This document shows, in pieces, positions 1 to 11,468 of a stretch of DNA of 64,000 nt. Numbering within the stretch: position 1 is the stretch's first letter; every line of letters starts with the position of its first letter. The stretch covers positions 149,857-213,856 of the forward strand of contig NZ_JOFX01000024.1 in the NCBI RefSeq assembly GCF_000719345.1, read 5' to 3'. The stretch comes from Streptomyces sp. NRRL F-2664 (lineage in GTDB: Bacteria > Actinomycetota > Actinomycetes > Streptomycetales > Streptomycetaceae). Both the position numbers and the translations under genes were made by a program. Below the pieces are notes generated by a model. The model saw only the letters and a program-made list of their open reading frames with translations, had not been told where the DNA came from and made no database searches.

Positions 1-684
<684 letters not shown>

Positions 685-718
685 GCGTCGCACGCGCAGC
701 AGCGAACAAGGAGACACA

Positions 719-1888
719 GTGAGCGTTACGGCCGCACAGGGATTCACGGCGGCGGGCATCGCCGCAGGGATCAAGGCCAACGGCAACCCCGACCTGGCCC
801 TCGTGGTCAACAACGGGCCGCGCCTCGCCGCCGCGGGCGTCTTCACCTCCAACCGCGTCAAGGCCGCACCCGTCCACTGGTCCGAGCAGGTCCTGCGCGG
901 CGGCACCGTCAGCGCCGTGGTCCTCAACTCGGGCGGCGCCAACGCCTGCACCGGCCCGAAGGGCTTCCAGGACACCCACGCCACCGCCGAGAAGGTCGCC
1001 GCCACCCTCGGCGCGCTCGGTCTCGGCGAGCACAGCGCCGGCGAGGTCGCCGTCGCCTCCACCGGCCTGATCGGCGTCCTGCTCCCCATGGACAAGCTGC
1101 TCCCCGGCATCGAGACCGCCGCCGCGGCCCTGTCCGAGGACGGCGGCGAGGCCGCCGCCATCGCCATCAAGACCACCGACACCGTTCACAAGACGGCCAC
1201 CGTGTCCCGGGCCGGCTGGACCGTCGGCGGCATGGCCAAGGGCGCGGGCATGCTCGCCCCGGGCCTCGCCACCATGCTCGTCGTCCTCACCACCGACGCC
1301 GACGTGGACAGCGCCGCCCTCGACGATGCGCTGCGCTCCGCCACGCGCACCACCTTCGACCGGGTCGACTCCGACGGCTGCATGTCCACCAACGACACGG
1401 TGCTGCTGCTCGCCTCCGGCGCGTCGGGCCTGACCCCGTCCCGCCAGGACTTCGCCGACGCCGTGCGGACGGTCTGCGCCGACCTGGCCCGCCAGCTGAT
1501 CGGCGACGCCGAGGGCGCCAGCAAGGACATCCGCATCGAGGTCGTCGGCGCGGCCACCGAGGACGACGCGGTCGAGGTCGGCCGCTCCATCGCCCGCAAC
1601 AACCTCCTCAAGTGCGCCATCCACGGCGAGGACCCCAACTGGGGCCGCGTGCTGTCCGCGATCGGCACCACCGGGGCCGCCTTCGACCCCGACCGGCTGA
1701 ACGTCGCCATCAACGGGGTGTGGGTCTGCAAGAACGGCTCCGTCGGAGAGGACCGCGACCTGGTCTCCATGAAGGACCGCGAGGTCCGCATCACCGCCGA
1801 CCTGTCCACCGGCGACGAGTCCGCCGTCATCTGGGCCAATGACCTGACCGCAGAGTACGTCCACGAGAACAGCGCCTACTCCTCATGA
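719..1888 (+). CDS. argJ: Bifunctional ornithine acetyltransferase / N-acetylglutamate synthase
   Basis: Transfers the acetyl group from N-acetylornithine to glutamate, recycling acetyl in the arginine pathway; some members also make N-acetylglutamate from acetyl-CoA. The 389-residue length is normal. The autocleavage region [14 protein letters not shown] is present, with the nucleophile Thr at about residue 185, so the precursor should split into alpha and beta chains. GEDPNWGR and the terminal ENSAYSS are family hallmarks. The GTG start has GGAG 10 bases upstream. The last four bases overlap the argB start (ATGA), implying translational coupling. Confidence 0.97.
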   Translation: MSVTAAQGFTAAGIAAGIKANGNPDLALVVNNGPRLAAAGVFTSNRVKAAPVHWSEQVLRGGTVSAVVLNSGGANACTGPKGFQDTHATAEKVAATLGALGLGEHSAGEVAVASTGLIGVLLPMDKLLPGIETAAAALSEDGGEAAAIAIKTTDTVHKTATVSRAGWTVGGMAKGAGMLAPGLATMLVVLTTDADVDSAALDDALRSATRTTFDRVDSDGCMSTNDTVLLLASGASGLTPSRQDFADAVRTVCADLARQLIGDAEGASKDIRIEVVGAATEDDAVEVGRSIARNNLLKCAIHGEDPNWGRVLSAIGTTGAAFDPDRLNVAINGVWVCKNGSVGEDRDLVSMKDREVRITADLSTGDESAVIWANDLTAEYVHENSAYSS

Positions 1889-2817
1889 GCGACGACAACG
1901 CCGGCCGGCCCGGCACCGCCCGCAAGCACACCGCCCTGCCCAAGGCGCAGATCCTCATCGAGGCCCTGCCCTGGCTCCGGCGCCACAACGGCAAGGTGGT
2001 CGTCATCAAGTTCGGCGGCAACGCCATGATCGACGAGGACCTCAAGGCCGCCTTCGCCCAGGACGTCGTCTTCCTGCACCAGGCCGGCCTCAAGCCGGTC
2101 GTCGTGCACGGCGGCGGCCCGCAGATCAACGCCCAGCTCGTGAAGCAGGGCCTGGTCAGCGAATTCAAGGCCGGCCTGCGCGTGACGACCCCCGAAGCCA
2201 TGGACGTCGTACGGATGGTCCTGGCGGGCCAGGTGCAGCGCGAGCTGGTCGGGCTCCTCAACCAGCACGGGCCGCTCGCCGTCGGCATGACCGGCGAGGA
2301 CGCCCGCACCATCACCGCGACCAAGCACAGCCCGGAGATCGACGGCGAGGTCGTCGACATCGGCCGGGTCGGGGAGATCACCGACGTCGACACCGGTGCC
2401 ATCGAGGCGCTGCTGGCCGACGGTCGGATCCCCGTCATCTCCTCCATCGCCCGCAGCGCCGACGACCACCACGTCTACAACGTCAACGCCGACACGGCGG
2501 CCGCGGCCCTCGCGGCCTCCCTCGGCGCCGAGACGCTGATGGTCCTCACCGACGTCGAGGGCCTCTACGCCGACTGGCCGCACAGCGACGAGGTCATCAG
2601 CCGGCTCACCGTCGGCGAGCTGGAGAAGCTGCTGCCCGAGCTGTCCAGCGGCATGGTGCCCAAGATGGAGGGCTGCCTGCACGCCGTACGGAGCGGCGTC
2701 GGCACCGCCCGCGTCCTCGACGGGCGGGTCCCGCACTCGATCCTGCTGGAGATCTTCACCGACTCCGGCATCGGCACGATGGTCGTGCCCGACCGACAGC
2801 CAGGGGGAGCAGCATGA
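1885..2817 (+). CDS. argB: Acetylglutamate kinase
   Basis: Phosphorylates N-acetylglutamate with ATP; usually the arginine-feedback-inhibited step in organisms with the acetyl cycle. The 310-residue amino acid kinase fold shows [10 protein letters not shown] (phosphate-binding lysine and glycine loop), [11 protein letters not shown] (substrate loop) and LTDVEGLY. The C-terminal [13 protein letters not shown] is typical. The ATG overlaps the argJ stop by four bases and the stop overlaps the argD ATG, so it is the middle of a coupled operon. An N-terminal helix of about 25 residues precedes the kinase core, as in arginine-sensitive hexameric enzymes; sensitivity is inferred, not shown. Confidence 0.97.
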   Translation: MSDDNAGRPGTARKHTALPKAQILIEALPWLRRHNGKVVVIKFGGNAMIDEDLKAAFAQDVVFLHQAGLKPVVVHGGGPQINAQLVKQGLVSEFKAGLRVTTPEAMDVVRMVLAGQVQRELVGLLNQHGPLAVGMTGEDARTITATKHSPEIDGEVVDIGRVGEITDVDTGAIEALLADGRIPVISSIARSADDHHVYNVNADTAAAALAASLGAETLMVLTDVEGLYADWPHSDEVISRLTVGELEKLLPELSSGMVPKMEGCLHAVRSGVGTARVLDGRVPHSILLEIFTDSGIGTMVVPDRQPGGAA

Positions 2818-4019
2818 CGCAGGGCACCGGCAACCAGGAGTACGGCGCACGCTGGCGGGAGGCACTGACCGACAACTACGGCACGCCCGCCCTCGCCCTC
2901 GTGCGCGGGCAGGGCGCCCAGGTCTGGGACGCCGACGGCAAGCAGTACACCGACTTCGTCGGCGGCATCGCCGTCAACGCCCTCGGCCACGCCCACCCCG
3001 CGATCGTGACGGCCGTGACCGAGCAGATCTCCACGCTCGGCCACGTCTCCAACCTCTTCGCCTCGGAGCCCGTCATCGCGCTCGGCGAGCGGCTGCTCCA
3101 GCTGTTCGGCCGCCCCGGCAGGGTCTTCTTCTGCAACTCGGGGGCCGAGAGCATCGAAGCCGCCTTCAAGATCGGCCGGCTGACGGGGCGGACCCGCATG
3201 GTCGCCACCGACGGCGGCTTCCACGGCCGGACCATGGGCGCCCTCGCACTCACCGGACAGCCGAAGAAGCAGGAGCCCTTCCTGCCCCTCCCGGGCGACG
3301 TCACCCACGTCCCGTACGGCGACGTCGACGCCCTGCGGGCCGCTGTCACCGAGGAGACCGCGCTCGTCGTCATCGAGCCGATCCAGGGCGAGAACGGCGT
3401 CGTCGTGCCGCCCGCCGGGTACCTGACGGCCGCCCGCGAGATCACCCGGGCCACCGGCACCCTGCTGGTCCTCGACGAGGTGCAGACCGGCATCGGCCGC
3501 TGCGGCCAGTGGTTCGAACACCAGGCCCACGAAGGCGTGGAACCCGACATCGTCACCCTGGCCAAGGGACTGGGCGGCGGCCTGCCGATCGGCGCAGTGG
3601 TCGCCTTCGGGCCCGCCGCCGACCTGCTGCGGCCCGGCCAGCACGGCACCACCTTCGGCGGGAACCCGGTCGCCTGCGCCGCCGGCCTCGCCGTGATCGA
3701 CACCATTGCCGCGGACGACCTCCTCGACCGGGTCAAGGCGCGGGGGGAGCGGCTGCGCTCGGGGATCGAGTCCACCGGCCACCCACTGGTGTCCCACGTC
3801 AGGGGGGCCGGACTGCTCCTGGGTATCGTGCTCACCGAGCCGCTCGCGCCGAAGGTGCAGCGCGCGGCCCAGGACGCCGGCTTCCTGGTCAACGCGCCCG
3901 CCCCCGACGTCGTACGGCTCATGCCCCCGTACGTCCTCACCGAGGCCGAGGCGGACGCGTTCGTCCGGGCCCTGCCCGGCATCCTTGACGCAGCAGGCGG
4001 GGACGGATCCGGAGAATGA
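2814..4019 (+). CDS. argD: Acetylornithine aminotransferase
   Basis: Class III PLP-dependent transaminase converting N-acetylglutamate semialdehyde to N-acetylornithine. Recognisable blocks in order: [31 protein letters not shown], the aspartate motif [13 protein letters not shown], and the PLP Schiff-base lysine in [13 protein letters not shown] (about Lys251). [14 protein letters not shown] completes the active site. The 401-residue length fits the family. The ATG overlaps the argB stop by four bases. Seven bases separate its stop from argR, so the repressor is co-transcribed with its target genes. Confidence 0.96.
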   Translation: MTQGTGNQEYGARWREALTDNYGTPALALVRGQGAQVWDADGKQYTDFVGGIAVNALGHAHPAIVTAVTEQISTLGHVSNLFASEPVIALGERLLQLFGRPGRVFFCNSGAESIEAAFKIGRLTGRTRMVATDGGFHGRTMGALALTGQPKKQEPFLPLPGDVTHVPYGDVDALRAAVTEETALVVIEPIQGENGVVVPPAGYLTAAREITRATGTLLVLDEVQTGIGRCGQWFEHQAHEGVEPDIVTLAKGLGGGLPIGAVVAFGPAADLLRPGQHGTTFGGNPVACAAGLAVIDTIAADDLLDRVKARGERLRSGIESTGHPLVSHVRGAGLLLGIVLTEPLAPKVQRAAQDAGFLVNAPAPDVVRLMPPYVLTEAEADAFVRALPGILDAAGGDGSGE

Positions 4020-4026
4020 GACGACG

Positions 4027-4563
4027 ATGAGCCAGGCGCAGGACAACGAGCACGGCGGGCAGGCCGTCCCGCAGACCCGCACCGCGCGGCACCGCCGGAT
4101 CGTGGACATCCTCAACCGGCAGCCGGTCCGCTCCCAGAGCCAGCTGGCGAAGCTGCTCGCCGACGACGGGCTGAGCGTCACGCAGGCGACGCTCTCCCGC
4201 GACCTCGACGAGCTGGGCGCGGTGAAGATCCGCAACACGGGGGGCGAGCTGATCTACGCGGTGCCCAGCGAGGGCGGCTTCCGCACCCCGCAGGCCCCGC
4301 TGGGGGAGTCCGCCAAGGAGGAGCGCATGCGGCGCCTCTCCGGGGAGCTGCTGATCTCGGCGGAAGCCTCCGCCAACCTCGTGGTCCTGCGCACCCCGCC
4401 GGGCGCCGCGCAGTTCCTCGCGTCGGCCATCGACCAGGCCGAACTCCGCGAGATCCTCGGCACGATCGCCGGGGACGACACCCTGATGCTGATCAGCCGG
4501 GACCCGGCGGGCGGGCAGGCGCTCGCCGACCACCTCCTGCGGCTGGCTCAGAAGGAGGGCTGA
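4027..4563 (+). CDS. argR: Arginine repressor ArgR
   Basis: Hexameric arginine-responsive repressor of arginine biosynthesis. The 178-residue protein has an N-terminal winged helix (roughly residues 20-85, with [20 protein letters not shown] and [12 protein letters not shown]) and a C-terminal oligomerisation/arginine-binding domain containing [16 protein letters not shown] chose ATG at 4027 because the protein then begins just before the conserved region; the frame stays open upstream through argD sequence that is not part of this gene. Its place as last gene of argCJBDR gives autoregulation. The likely second target in this window is the argH promoter at 8401-8434. Confidence 0.96.
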   Translation: MSQAQDNEHGGQAVPQTRTARHRRIVDILNRQPVRSQSQLAKLLADDGLSVTQATLSRDLDELGAVKIRNTGGELIYAVPSEGGFRTPQAPLGESAKEERMRRLSGELLISAEASANLVVLRTPPGAAQFLASAIDQAELREILGTIAGDDTLMLISRDPAGGQALADHLLRLAQKEG

Positions 4564-4629
4564 GGGGGCCGACCCGGGGCGCCGAAAATCCCGCTGCCAC
4601 AGCGGCGTTGGCCGACATAGCCTCGGGGC

Positions 4630-5556
4630 GTGCGCCAACTCGCCCTCGCCGTCCTGGTGTCCGCCGTGACGGCCGCCGTCTACGGACCCGTCGCCCTGCT
4701 GTGGTGGCGTCGCGCGCGGGTCCGCAGGCGGACGCTCCGGCTCGTCGCCGCCGTCGAGCCGGAGCCGTACCACGCGGCCCTGCGGCGCAACGAGGCGACC
4801 GAGGCTGCCGCCGCCGAACTGGTCCTGGCCGGGTACCTGCGGATCGACGACGAAGGTGCCGCGTTCCTGACCGGGCAGGGCCGCGACCCCGCCCGGGCCC
4901 CCGCCCACCCCGTGCCCGCCGCCCTGCTGGACGCCGTACGCCGGCACGATCCCGAGCCCGTCTCGATCGGCTGGATCGACCGGGGCGACGAGGACTACCT
5001 GCGGCGCCGCAGCGCGTACTTGAGCGAAGGCGACGCCCGGCTGCCCGACCTCCCGCGCATGCCCGACGGCGAGGGCAACCAGTTCCTGGCCTGCTGCAGC
5101 TGCGTGGGCATCGTCCTGGTGATGTTCTTCTGGGTCCTCGCGAGCGCGCTTCTGGTGACCGGCCGCCCGCAGGGGCCGGGGGAATGGGCCTGCGCCGTGG
5201 TGGCCGGCCTCGGCCTGATGGCGCTGCTGCCGGTCGAGAAGGCGGTCGGGGCCGTCCGGGCGCGCACGGAGTGCGGCGACCCGCTGGGCGACCTGGTGCG
5301 CTCCCGGCCGCACCCGGCCTTCGCGGCGCTGGACGAGGAGCAGCGCGTGCGGGTGCTGCGCAGCATCAACGACCGCCACACATGGCGCGGCGCCGACGCG
5401 GTCGCCGCCGGCGAGGCCGACGACGGGGCCGACGACGAAGACGAGTGGCTGGACGACAAGGTCTGGTGGGAGGACGCCTACGAGTACCGCGCCCGCGACG
5501 AGGACGACCGTGAGGACGGCCCGGGCGGGGTCGCCGGACGCCCTAGTAGCGGGTGA
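4630..5556 (+). CDS. Hypothetical membrane protein with acidic C-terminal tail
   Basis: No function recognised. The 308-residue protein has an N-terminal hydrophobic segment (about 1-22) followed by WWRRARVRRR, a soluble stretch, two hydrophobic segments near residues 155-200 (including CCSCVGIVLVMFFWVLASAL) and an Asp/Glu-rich tail. Organisation resembles Streptomyces TIGR04222-type membrane proteins, but I cannot confirm the family. The GTG start is only six bases after a TAGCCT -10-like hexamer (4618-4623), suggesting leaderless translation. Its 3' end overlaps the convergent L,D-transpeptidase gene by 14 bases. Confidence 0.75.
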   Translation: MRQLALAVLVSAVTAAVYGPVALLWWRRARVRRRTLRLVAAVEPEPYHAALRRNEATEAAAAELVLAGYLRIDDEGAAFLTGQGRDPARAPAHPVPAALLDAVRRHDPEPVSIGWIDRGDEDYLRRRSAYLSEGDARLPDLPRMPDGEGNQFLACCSCVGIVLVMFFWVLASALLVTGRPQGPGEWACAVVAGLGLMALLPVEKAVGAVRARTECGDPLGDLVRSRPHPAFAALDEEQRVRVLRSINDRHTWRGADAVAAGEADDGADDEDEWLDDKVWWEDAYEYRARDEDDREDGPGGVAGRPSSG

Positions 5557-6244
5557 CGGCGAGCGGCCCGTCCTGCGTGCCGATCGCGATGTGCGGGCGC
5601 CGGTCCGGGTCCGCCCAGCGCAGGATCGCCCGCATGGCCCTCTCCGGCACCGACACGCAACCGGCGGTCGCACCCTTGCCGTTGACGTGCAGGAAGATCC
5701 CCGCACCCCGGCCGCGCACGGGCCGGTCGTAGTTGAAGGCGATCAGCAGCGCGTGCGCGTACTGCCGGTCGTAGGTGACGAGGTGCTCGGCCTCGCCCGG
5801 TGCGCAGTCCGCGGGCAGCGGCTCCACCCAGCGGTTGTACGCGGCCGACGCGTTGTCCTGGCACCACCAGGAGTCCGCGGTCACCCGCCGGTAGACGTAC
5901 TCCGTCCCGGCGGGCGCCCGCCGGATCCCGAAGGCGTACGGCAGTTCGTACAGGCCCGTCGGGGTGGTGCTGGTGCCCTGGACGCGGGTCGCGCCCTCGG
6001 TGAGGCCGCCCGCTCCGAAGCGGGCGGGCGCGCTCCCGACCTCGTACCAGCGCCCCGCCCACCGGTCCCACCACGTCACCCGGCCGGTCGTGGATCCGGG
6101 CCCGGGCGCGACGGCGGTGATCAGCTGACTGCCGCCGCCGGTGTCGGCGAGACGGGCGGGCAGGGGCGCCGGCGACGGCGCGGTGCCCTGCGGGAGCAGG
6201 GCGCTGACGATCAGTGAGCCGGTGACGAGAGCGGTACGCAGCAC
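5543..6244 (-). CDS. Secreted L,D-transpeptidase (YkuD family)
   Basis: Probable peptidoglycan 3-3 cross-linking or murein-remodelling enzyme acting outside the membrane. The 233-residue protein begins with a Sec signal peptide (about residues 1-25, MLRTALVTGSLIVSALL). The C-terminal catalytic motif GIFLHVNGKGATAGCVSVPE contains the conserved His, Gly and nucleophilic Cys of YkuD domains. Streptomyces rely heavily on 3-3 cross-links. Its 3' end overlaps the convergent membrane gene, and it lies three bases downstream of the PNPOx-like gene on the same strand, so the two may be co-transcribed. Confidence 0.85.
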   Translation of the reverse strand: MLRTALVTGSLIVSALLPQGTAPSPAPLPARLADTGGGSQLITAVAPGPGSTTGRVTWWDRWAGRWYEVGSAPARFGAGGLTEGATRVQGTSTTPTGLYELPYAFGIRRAPAGTEYVYRRVTADSWWCQDNASAAYNRWVEPLPADCAPGEAEHLVTYDRQYAHALLIAFNYDRPVRGRGAGIFLHVNGKGATAGCVSVPERAMRAILRWADPDRRPHIAIGTQDGPLAVTRY

Positions 6245-6247
6245 ATG

Positions 6248-6829
6248 TCAGACGGTACGTGCAGGAAGGGGCAGGGGCAGCGCAGGCAGGCCGTCGAGAC
6301 TCGTCGCGATGTGGTCCTTCTTCTCGCAGTACGCGGCGAACTCCTCGTCCGTCTTGCGGGCGAGGTGCTCCGAATGGAGGGTGCGCTCGCCCTGGTAGTC
6401 CATGAAGGGGACGGCGTACCCGCACACCTCGGCGATCCGGCGGGCGCGCACCACGATGACCGCCCGGGCGCCCGGCCCGTCGGCCGCGCCGAACAGGCCG
6501 ATCAGCTCGGGCCAGCGCGGGTCGTCGCGGAAGACCGCCTCCCCCTCGCCGTGGATGCGCACGATCTTCGGGGGGCCGCTGAAGGCGCACCACATGAGGG
6601 TGATCCGGCCGTTCTCGCGGACGTGGGCGATGGTCTCGGCGCCGCTGCCGCCGAAGTCCAGGTAGGCCAGTTGCTGGTCGTCGACGACGACGAGGGTGCC
6701 GGCGCGGCCCTTGGGGGACAGGTTGACGTGGCCGTCACCCGAGAGCGGGGCGGTCGCGGTGAAGAAGACAGGCTGCTCCTCGATGAACGTGCGCAGTCTG
6801 CCGTCTATGCGTTCGTAGAGCTTTCCCAT
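6248..6829 (-). CDS. Pyridoxamine 5'-phosphate oxidase-family (FMN-binding split barrel) protein
   Basis: Small cytoplasmic flavin- or F420-type split-barrel protein of 193 residues. The motif ATAPLSGDGHVNLSPKG near the N terminus, the block GAETIAHVRENGRITLMWCA and KIVRIHGEGEAV match the PNPOx-like general-stress/flavin oxidoreductase group rather than authentic PdxH. The substrate is unknown. Start ATG at 6829 sits just before the conserved region. It lies between the HEAT-repeat gene (7 bases upstream) and the L,D-transpeptidase gene on the same strand, consistent with a three-gene transcription unit. Confidence 0.85.
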   Translation of the reverse strand: MGKLYERIDGRLRTFIEEQPVFFTATAPLSGDGHVNLSPKGRAGTLVVVDDQQLAYLDFGGSGAETIAHVRENGRITLMWCAFSGPPKIVRIHGEGEAVFRDDPRWPELIGLFGAADGPGARAVIVVRARRIAEVCGYAVPFMDYQGERTLHSEHLARKTDEEFAAYCEKKDHIATSLDGLPALPLPLPARTV

Positions 6830-6836
6830 GGACCGA

Positions 6837-8294
6837 TTATCGGCCCGCGAGCCCCAACCTGGTGCGGCGCACGCTCAGTTCGTAGTCGCCGAAGAGCTTC
6901 GCGGACCGCTTCAGCAGGGCCGTCAGCTCCGCCCGGTCCGCCTCTCCGGCGAACCGGCCCGGATGCCACGGGCAGGCGCGCACCGCGGCCCGCGCCGTCG
7001 TGCGCGTCCGCGGATGCCAGTCGTCGATCAGCGCGACGGAGGCCCGTAGCGCGTGAATGCCGCCCCGGGCGCGCAGCAGGCGGAACGCGGCCCGCCGGAC
7101 GTGCAGCGGTCGGCGCCGGTCCAGCCGTTCGGTGAGGTGTGCGGGGTCGAGCCGGTGGGCCGCCGGCAGCAGGCCCATGCTCGCCTCGCGGGCCACCGAC
7201 GGCGCCGGGTCGTCCAGCAGCGCGAGCAGGACGGAGTCCTCCACGGCGGCGTCCCGGCGACGCAGCCCCGCCAGCGCGGCGGCCCGGACCGGTCCGGCGG
7301 GGTGCGCCACCAGCTCCCGCAGCAGAGCGGTGTCCTCGCCGCGGCCGCACTCGGCCAGCCCGGCCACCGCGTACGGGGACGGCCCGGCGGGATCACGGAC
7401 CAGCCAGCGGTAGTGCCCGTGGGCGTCGCCGCCGTCCTGGCCGACCAGCCGGCGGGCGCACGCGCGCACGGACCCGGAGCGGTCGGCAAGGTGCGACACG
7501 CCCTCGCCGGCCCGGCCGGCCCGGCGCAGGGCGGTGACCCCGGCGGCGCGCACGGCCGGGAGCCGAGCGCCGGTCAGCGTGTCGATCACCCGGTCGTCCG
7601 CCCGGGCGAGGGCGGCGTCGGTCCACAGCCCGGCCGCCGCCGGGTCGGTCTCGGCGGCGGCCCGGCGGGCGCACTCCAGGGCGTCGGCCGGTCCGGGCCC
7701 GGTGAGCGCGAGCCGGACGGCGAACTGCCGGGCCTGCCGGTCGCCGCTGTCCAGCAGACCGGCCAGGATGCCCGCCGTCCCGGCGGGGGGCGGCGCGGCC
7801 GGACCGGGCAGGTGCCACCACGGCGGCGCGGCCGCAGCCTGCCGACGCAGCACCTCCTCGAACCGCTGCACGATCCACCCGCCGCAGGAGCGTCGCCCGA
7901 TCCGCAGCGCGAGCGGGGTCAGGTCCCGCAGGACGGCCTCCGGGCGGGCGGTGAGCGCCCGCTCCAGGACCGCGCGGGCCCGCTCCCGTACGGGCGCCGC
8001 CGCGTCCGCGGTCAGGACGGCGACCAACTGCACGGGGGCGTCCGGCTCGGCCAGAGCCGCCGCGCGGACCCGGCCGCGCGGGTGGCACAGCCGTAGCGCC
8101 GGGGGAGCCGGCACCGGGAACGGCCGCCCGCCGCGGCCCCGCGCGCGGACCTCCGCGGCGAAGGCGAGCCAGACGTCCGGCCCCGCGCCGGGCGGTGGCA
8201 CCGCGGCCGCGCACCCCTGCATCAGCTCCTCCGCGAGGGTGCGCCCCATCGCGGCGTCGGTGCCGGGTCCCGTGCCGGTTCCTCTGCGGTTCAT
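6837..8294 (-). CDS. HEAT-repeat protein, unknown role
   Basis: A 485-residue helical-repeat protein. Repeated units of about 30 residues of the form AVRAAALAGLRRRDAAVEDS / SVLLALLDDPAPSVAREASM are characteristic HEAT/armadillo repeats, and they run from about residue 85 to the C terminus. Such folds usually act as protein or nucleic-acid binding scaffolds; no catalytic motif is seen. The frame is open to 8582 but I chose ATG at 8294, because a strong GGAGGGG ribosome site lies about nine bases upstream and the preceding part reads as intergenic DNA that includes the argH promoter. Divergent from argH. Confidence 0.8.
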   Translation of the reverse strand: MNRRGTGTGPGTDAAMGRTLAEELMQGCAAAVPPPGAGPDVWLAFAAEVRARGRGGRPFPVPAPPALRLCHPRGRVRAAALAEPDAPVQLVAVLTADAAAPVRERARAVLERALTARPEAVLRDLTPLALRIGRRSCGGWIVQRFEEVLRRQAAAAPPWWHLPGPAAPPPAGTAGILAGLLDSGDRQARQFAVRLALTGPGPADALECARRAAAETDPAAAGLWTDAALARADDRVIDTLTGARLPAVRAAGVTALRRAGRAGEGVSHLADRSGSVRACARRLVGQDGGDAHGHYRWLVRDPAGPSPYAVAGLAECGRGEDTALLRELVAHPAGPVRAAALAGLRRRDAAVEDSVLLALLDDPAPSVAREASMGLLPAAHRLDPAHLTERLDRRRPLHVRRAAFRLLRARGGIHALRASVALIDDWHPRTRTTARAAVRACPWHPGRFAGEADRAELTALLKRSAKLFGDYELSVRRTRLGLAGR

Positions 8295-8400
8295 CTGCCA
8301 CCACCCCTCCCCCAGGGCCTTCCGGCCCGATCGTAGGCGGCGGCGTGGCAGCCGGCCCGACATATCCGCGGGGGCCGGTCCCTCGCCGCCCACCCCTCGA

Positions 8401-8429
8401 TTGACGAAACATACGGAGCAGTGCATAGT
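8401..8429 (+). promoter_or_regulatory. Candidate argH promoter
   Basis: TTGACG at 8401-8406, a 17-base spacer and CATAGT at 8424-8429 form a sigma-70-type promoter pointing at argH, 183 bases upstream of its start. The -10 region is embedded in the palindrome described at 8423-8434, so a bound regulator would block it directly. Confidence 0.55.
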
Positions 8430-8434
8430 TATGC
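8423..8434. promoter_or_regulatory. Candidate ARG box (ArgR operator) for argH
   Basis: Perfect inverted repeat GCATA-GT-TATGC in an AT-rich island within otherwise GC-rich DNA, overlapping the -10 of the argH promoter. The size, AT-rich arms and TGCAT/ATGC half sites resemble Streptomyces ARG boxes. Since argR sits 4 kb away and argH is an arginine gene outside the main operon, this is the most economical explanation. Confidence 0.5.
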
Positions 8435-8539
8435 CAGTCGTTGGGGGTGCTGGACGGCATCGGCATCTTCGCCCCGTCACCGGAGATCGCGGCCGAGCAC
8501 GACCCGGCCCCCGGCCCCCGGCCGCCGACCGGCACGAAG

Positions 8540-8575
8540 ACGGCCTCCCCGTTACCTCCGCGGCGGGGAGGCCGT
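8540..8575 (+). promoter_or_regulatory. 12-bp stem hairpin in the argH leader
   Basis: ACGGCCTCCCCG (8540-8551) pairs perfectly with CGGGGAGGCCGT (8564-8575) around a 12-base loop, ending 36 bases before the argH GTG. No U-tract follows, so it may be an mRNA-stabilising or attenuating structure rather than a classical terminator. It is not explained by the upstream HEAT-repeat gene, which is divergent. Confidence 0.55.
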
Positions 8576-8599
8576 TCTCCATCCACCATGCAGTCTTGA

Positions 8600-10042
<1,443 letters not shown>

Positions 10043-10126
10043 CCGGTCCCCCTGCTCCCGCCGCCCTGCGGCCCGCACGCCCGCCGACCCGGGTCCGGGC
10101 CTGTACGTCCGCACGCGGCGGAATAC

Positions 10127-10169
10127 CCGGAGGGGCGGCCGGAGCACCGTGCTCCGGCCGCCCCTCCGG
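10127..10169. terminator. Bidirectional terminator between argH and lipoprotein gene
   Basis: A 21-base arm (10127-10147) is repeated as its exact reverse complement at 10149-10169 with one base between, giving a nearly perfect GC-rich hairpin in the gap between two convergent genes. Without a U-tract it fits the intrinsic terminator style common in Streptomyces. Confidence 0.8.
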
Positions 10170-10185
10170 CGCGTCCGCCCGCGGC

Positions 10186-11370
10186 TCAGCCGAGCGGGTG
10201 GTCCGGCTCGTAGTTGGTGAGGACACAGCCCTCGACCTGTGACTTCTCCAGTCGGTAGCCCGACGGGGCGGAGAAGCCGGGGATGCAGTTCAGGTACAGG
10301 AACTGCAACTGGTAGAGGCCGTGCCGGGACGACGGGCTGTTGGTCTCCACGGCGATGTTCTCCCCGACGAGGAGCCGGCTCGCGGTCTGCTTCAGCTTGC
10401 CGTCGTCCTTGTAGTCGGCCAGCTGCGCCGCCTTCGCCTTCGTCTGCAGCAGCTTCATGTTCCCGACGGTGTCGAGCCAGCTGAGGTCGCGGGCGCGCTG
10501 CGCCCCGGCGGGCTGCCCGCACACGGCTCGGCCCGTCACCCCCCACTCCGGGCCGTTGCCCGTCACCACCGGCGCGTAGTCGATCGACTCGGTCGCGACG
10601 GCGGCCGGGTCGGTGGAGAAGTGCTTCGCGCAGTCGAGGCTGTTGCCCACGAGCTTGCGCAGCTCGGCCATGCTGTCGGCGCGCGGGAGCCCGAGACTGC
10701 CCGTCGCCGGCTGGCCGGCCTTCCCACCCGCGTCGGTGCCCGCGACCGCGCCCGCCGGATCCTGCGGGGCGGCGAGGTTCGGGCTGCCCGAGCCGTCCTC
10801 GGAGCCGACGAAGTCGCTGAGGTTGCAGTGTTCGACCAGTGCCTTCTCCCGCTTGTAGCCCTCGGGGACGGGAGCGGTCGGGTTGCACGTCAGGACCCGC
10901 AGGTCGGAGCGGACCAGCGCGAGAGCGGTCTTGGTGCTCGTCGGGAACGCGACGAAGCCCTTGCCGATGAGGACCCGGCTCTCCAGCCCGTACGCGCCGT
11001 CACCGCTGCCGATCCTGTCCAGGACGTACTTCTTGTAGCCGTCCTGGACCTGCTTCATGTCCCCGGGCACGGCGATGGCGATCTCGCCCTGCCGGGCCTT
11101 GTCGCTGCAGACGCCCAGCTCCTTCACCGACCACTGTCCGGCCTTGGGGAAGTCGCCCGCGGGCATCCGGGGGTCTTCGGGACTGTCACTCAGCTCGTCG
11201 CAGTCGGCGAACTGCCGCAGGTACCGCTGGGCCTCGGCGAGCGGGCCGGTGTCCGCGGCCGCGGCCGAGGACGCGGCAGGTGTGCCCGGCTGCCCGCCCT
11301 CCTTGCAGGCGGCGAGCGTGGCGAGGCATCCGAGGGCGGCGGTGGCGGCGAGGATCCGCTGGGGGCGCAT
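10186..11370 (-). CDS. Lipoprotein with an internally duplicated cysteine-rich domain
   Basis: Exported lipoprotein of unknown function, 394 residues. The N terminus has a lipobox signal (LAATAALGCLATLAACKEG, acylated Cys about residue 22). The mature protein contains two copies of one module, about residues 45-190 and 230-394. Compare LTCNPTAPVPEGYKREKA with LNCIPGFSAPSGYRLEKS, and ESRVLIGKGFVAF with ASRLLVGENIAVE. Each copy carries four cysteines at matching places (FADC/LDC, GVC/AVC, LTC/LNC, EHC/EGC), so two disulfides per module are likely. A Gly/Ser/Pro/Ala linker joins them. No known family recognised. Convergent with argH. Confidence 0.8.
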   Translation of the reverse strand: MRPQRILAATAALGCLATLAACKEGGQPGTPAASSAAAADTGPLAEAQRYLRQFADCDELSDSPEDPRMPAGDFPKAGQWSVKELGVCSDKARQGEIAIAVPGDMKQVQDGYKKYVLDRIGSGDGAYGLESRVLIGKGFVAFPTSTKTALALVRSDLRVLTCNPTAPVPEGYKREKALVEHCNLSDFVGSEDGSGSPNLAAPQDPAGAVAGTDAGGKAGQPATGSLGLPRADSMAELRKLVGNSLDCAKHFSTDPAAVATESIDYAPVVTGNGPEWGVTGRAVCGQPAGAQRARDLSWLDTVGNMKLLQTKAKAAQLADYKDDGKLKQTASRLLVGENIAVETNSPSSRHGLYQLQFLYLNCIPGFSAPSGYRLEKSQVEGCVLTNYEPDHPLG

Positions 11371-11468
11371 GGGTCGCTTTCGACGGTACGGGCGAGGTCA
11401 TGTGCATGCTAAGTGGCGCCCGGACCATGATCAAAAACCCCGCCCGCCCGGCCGCCCGCCGCTCCGCG

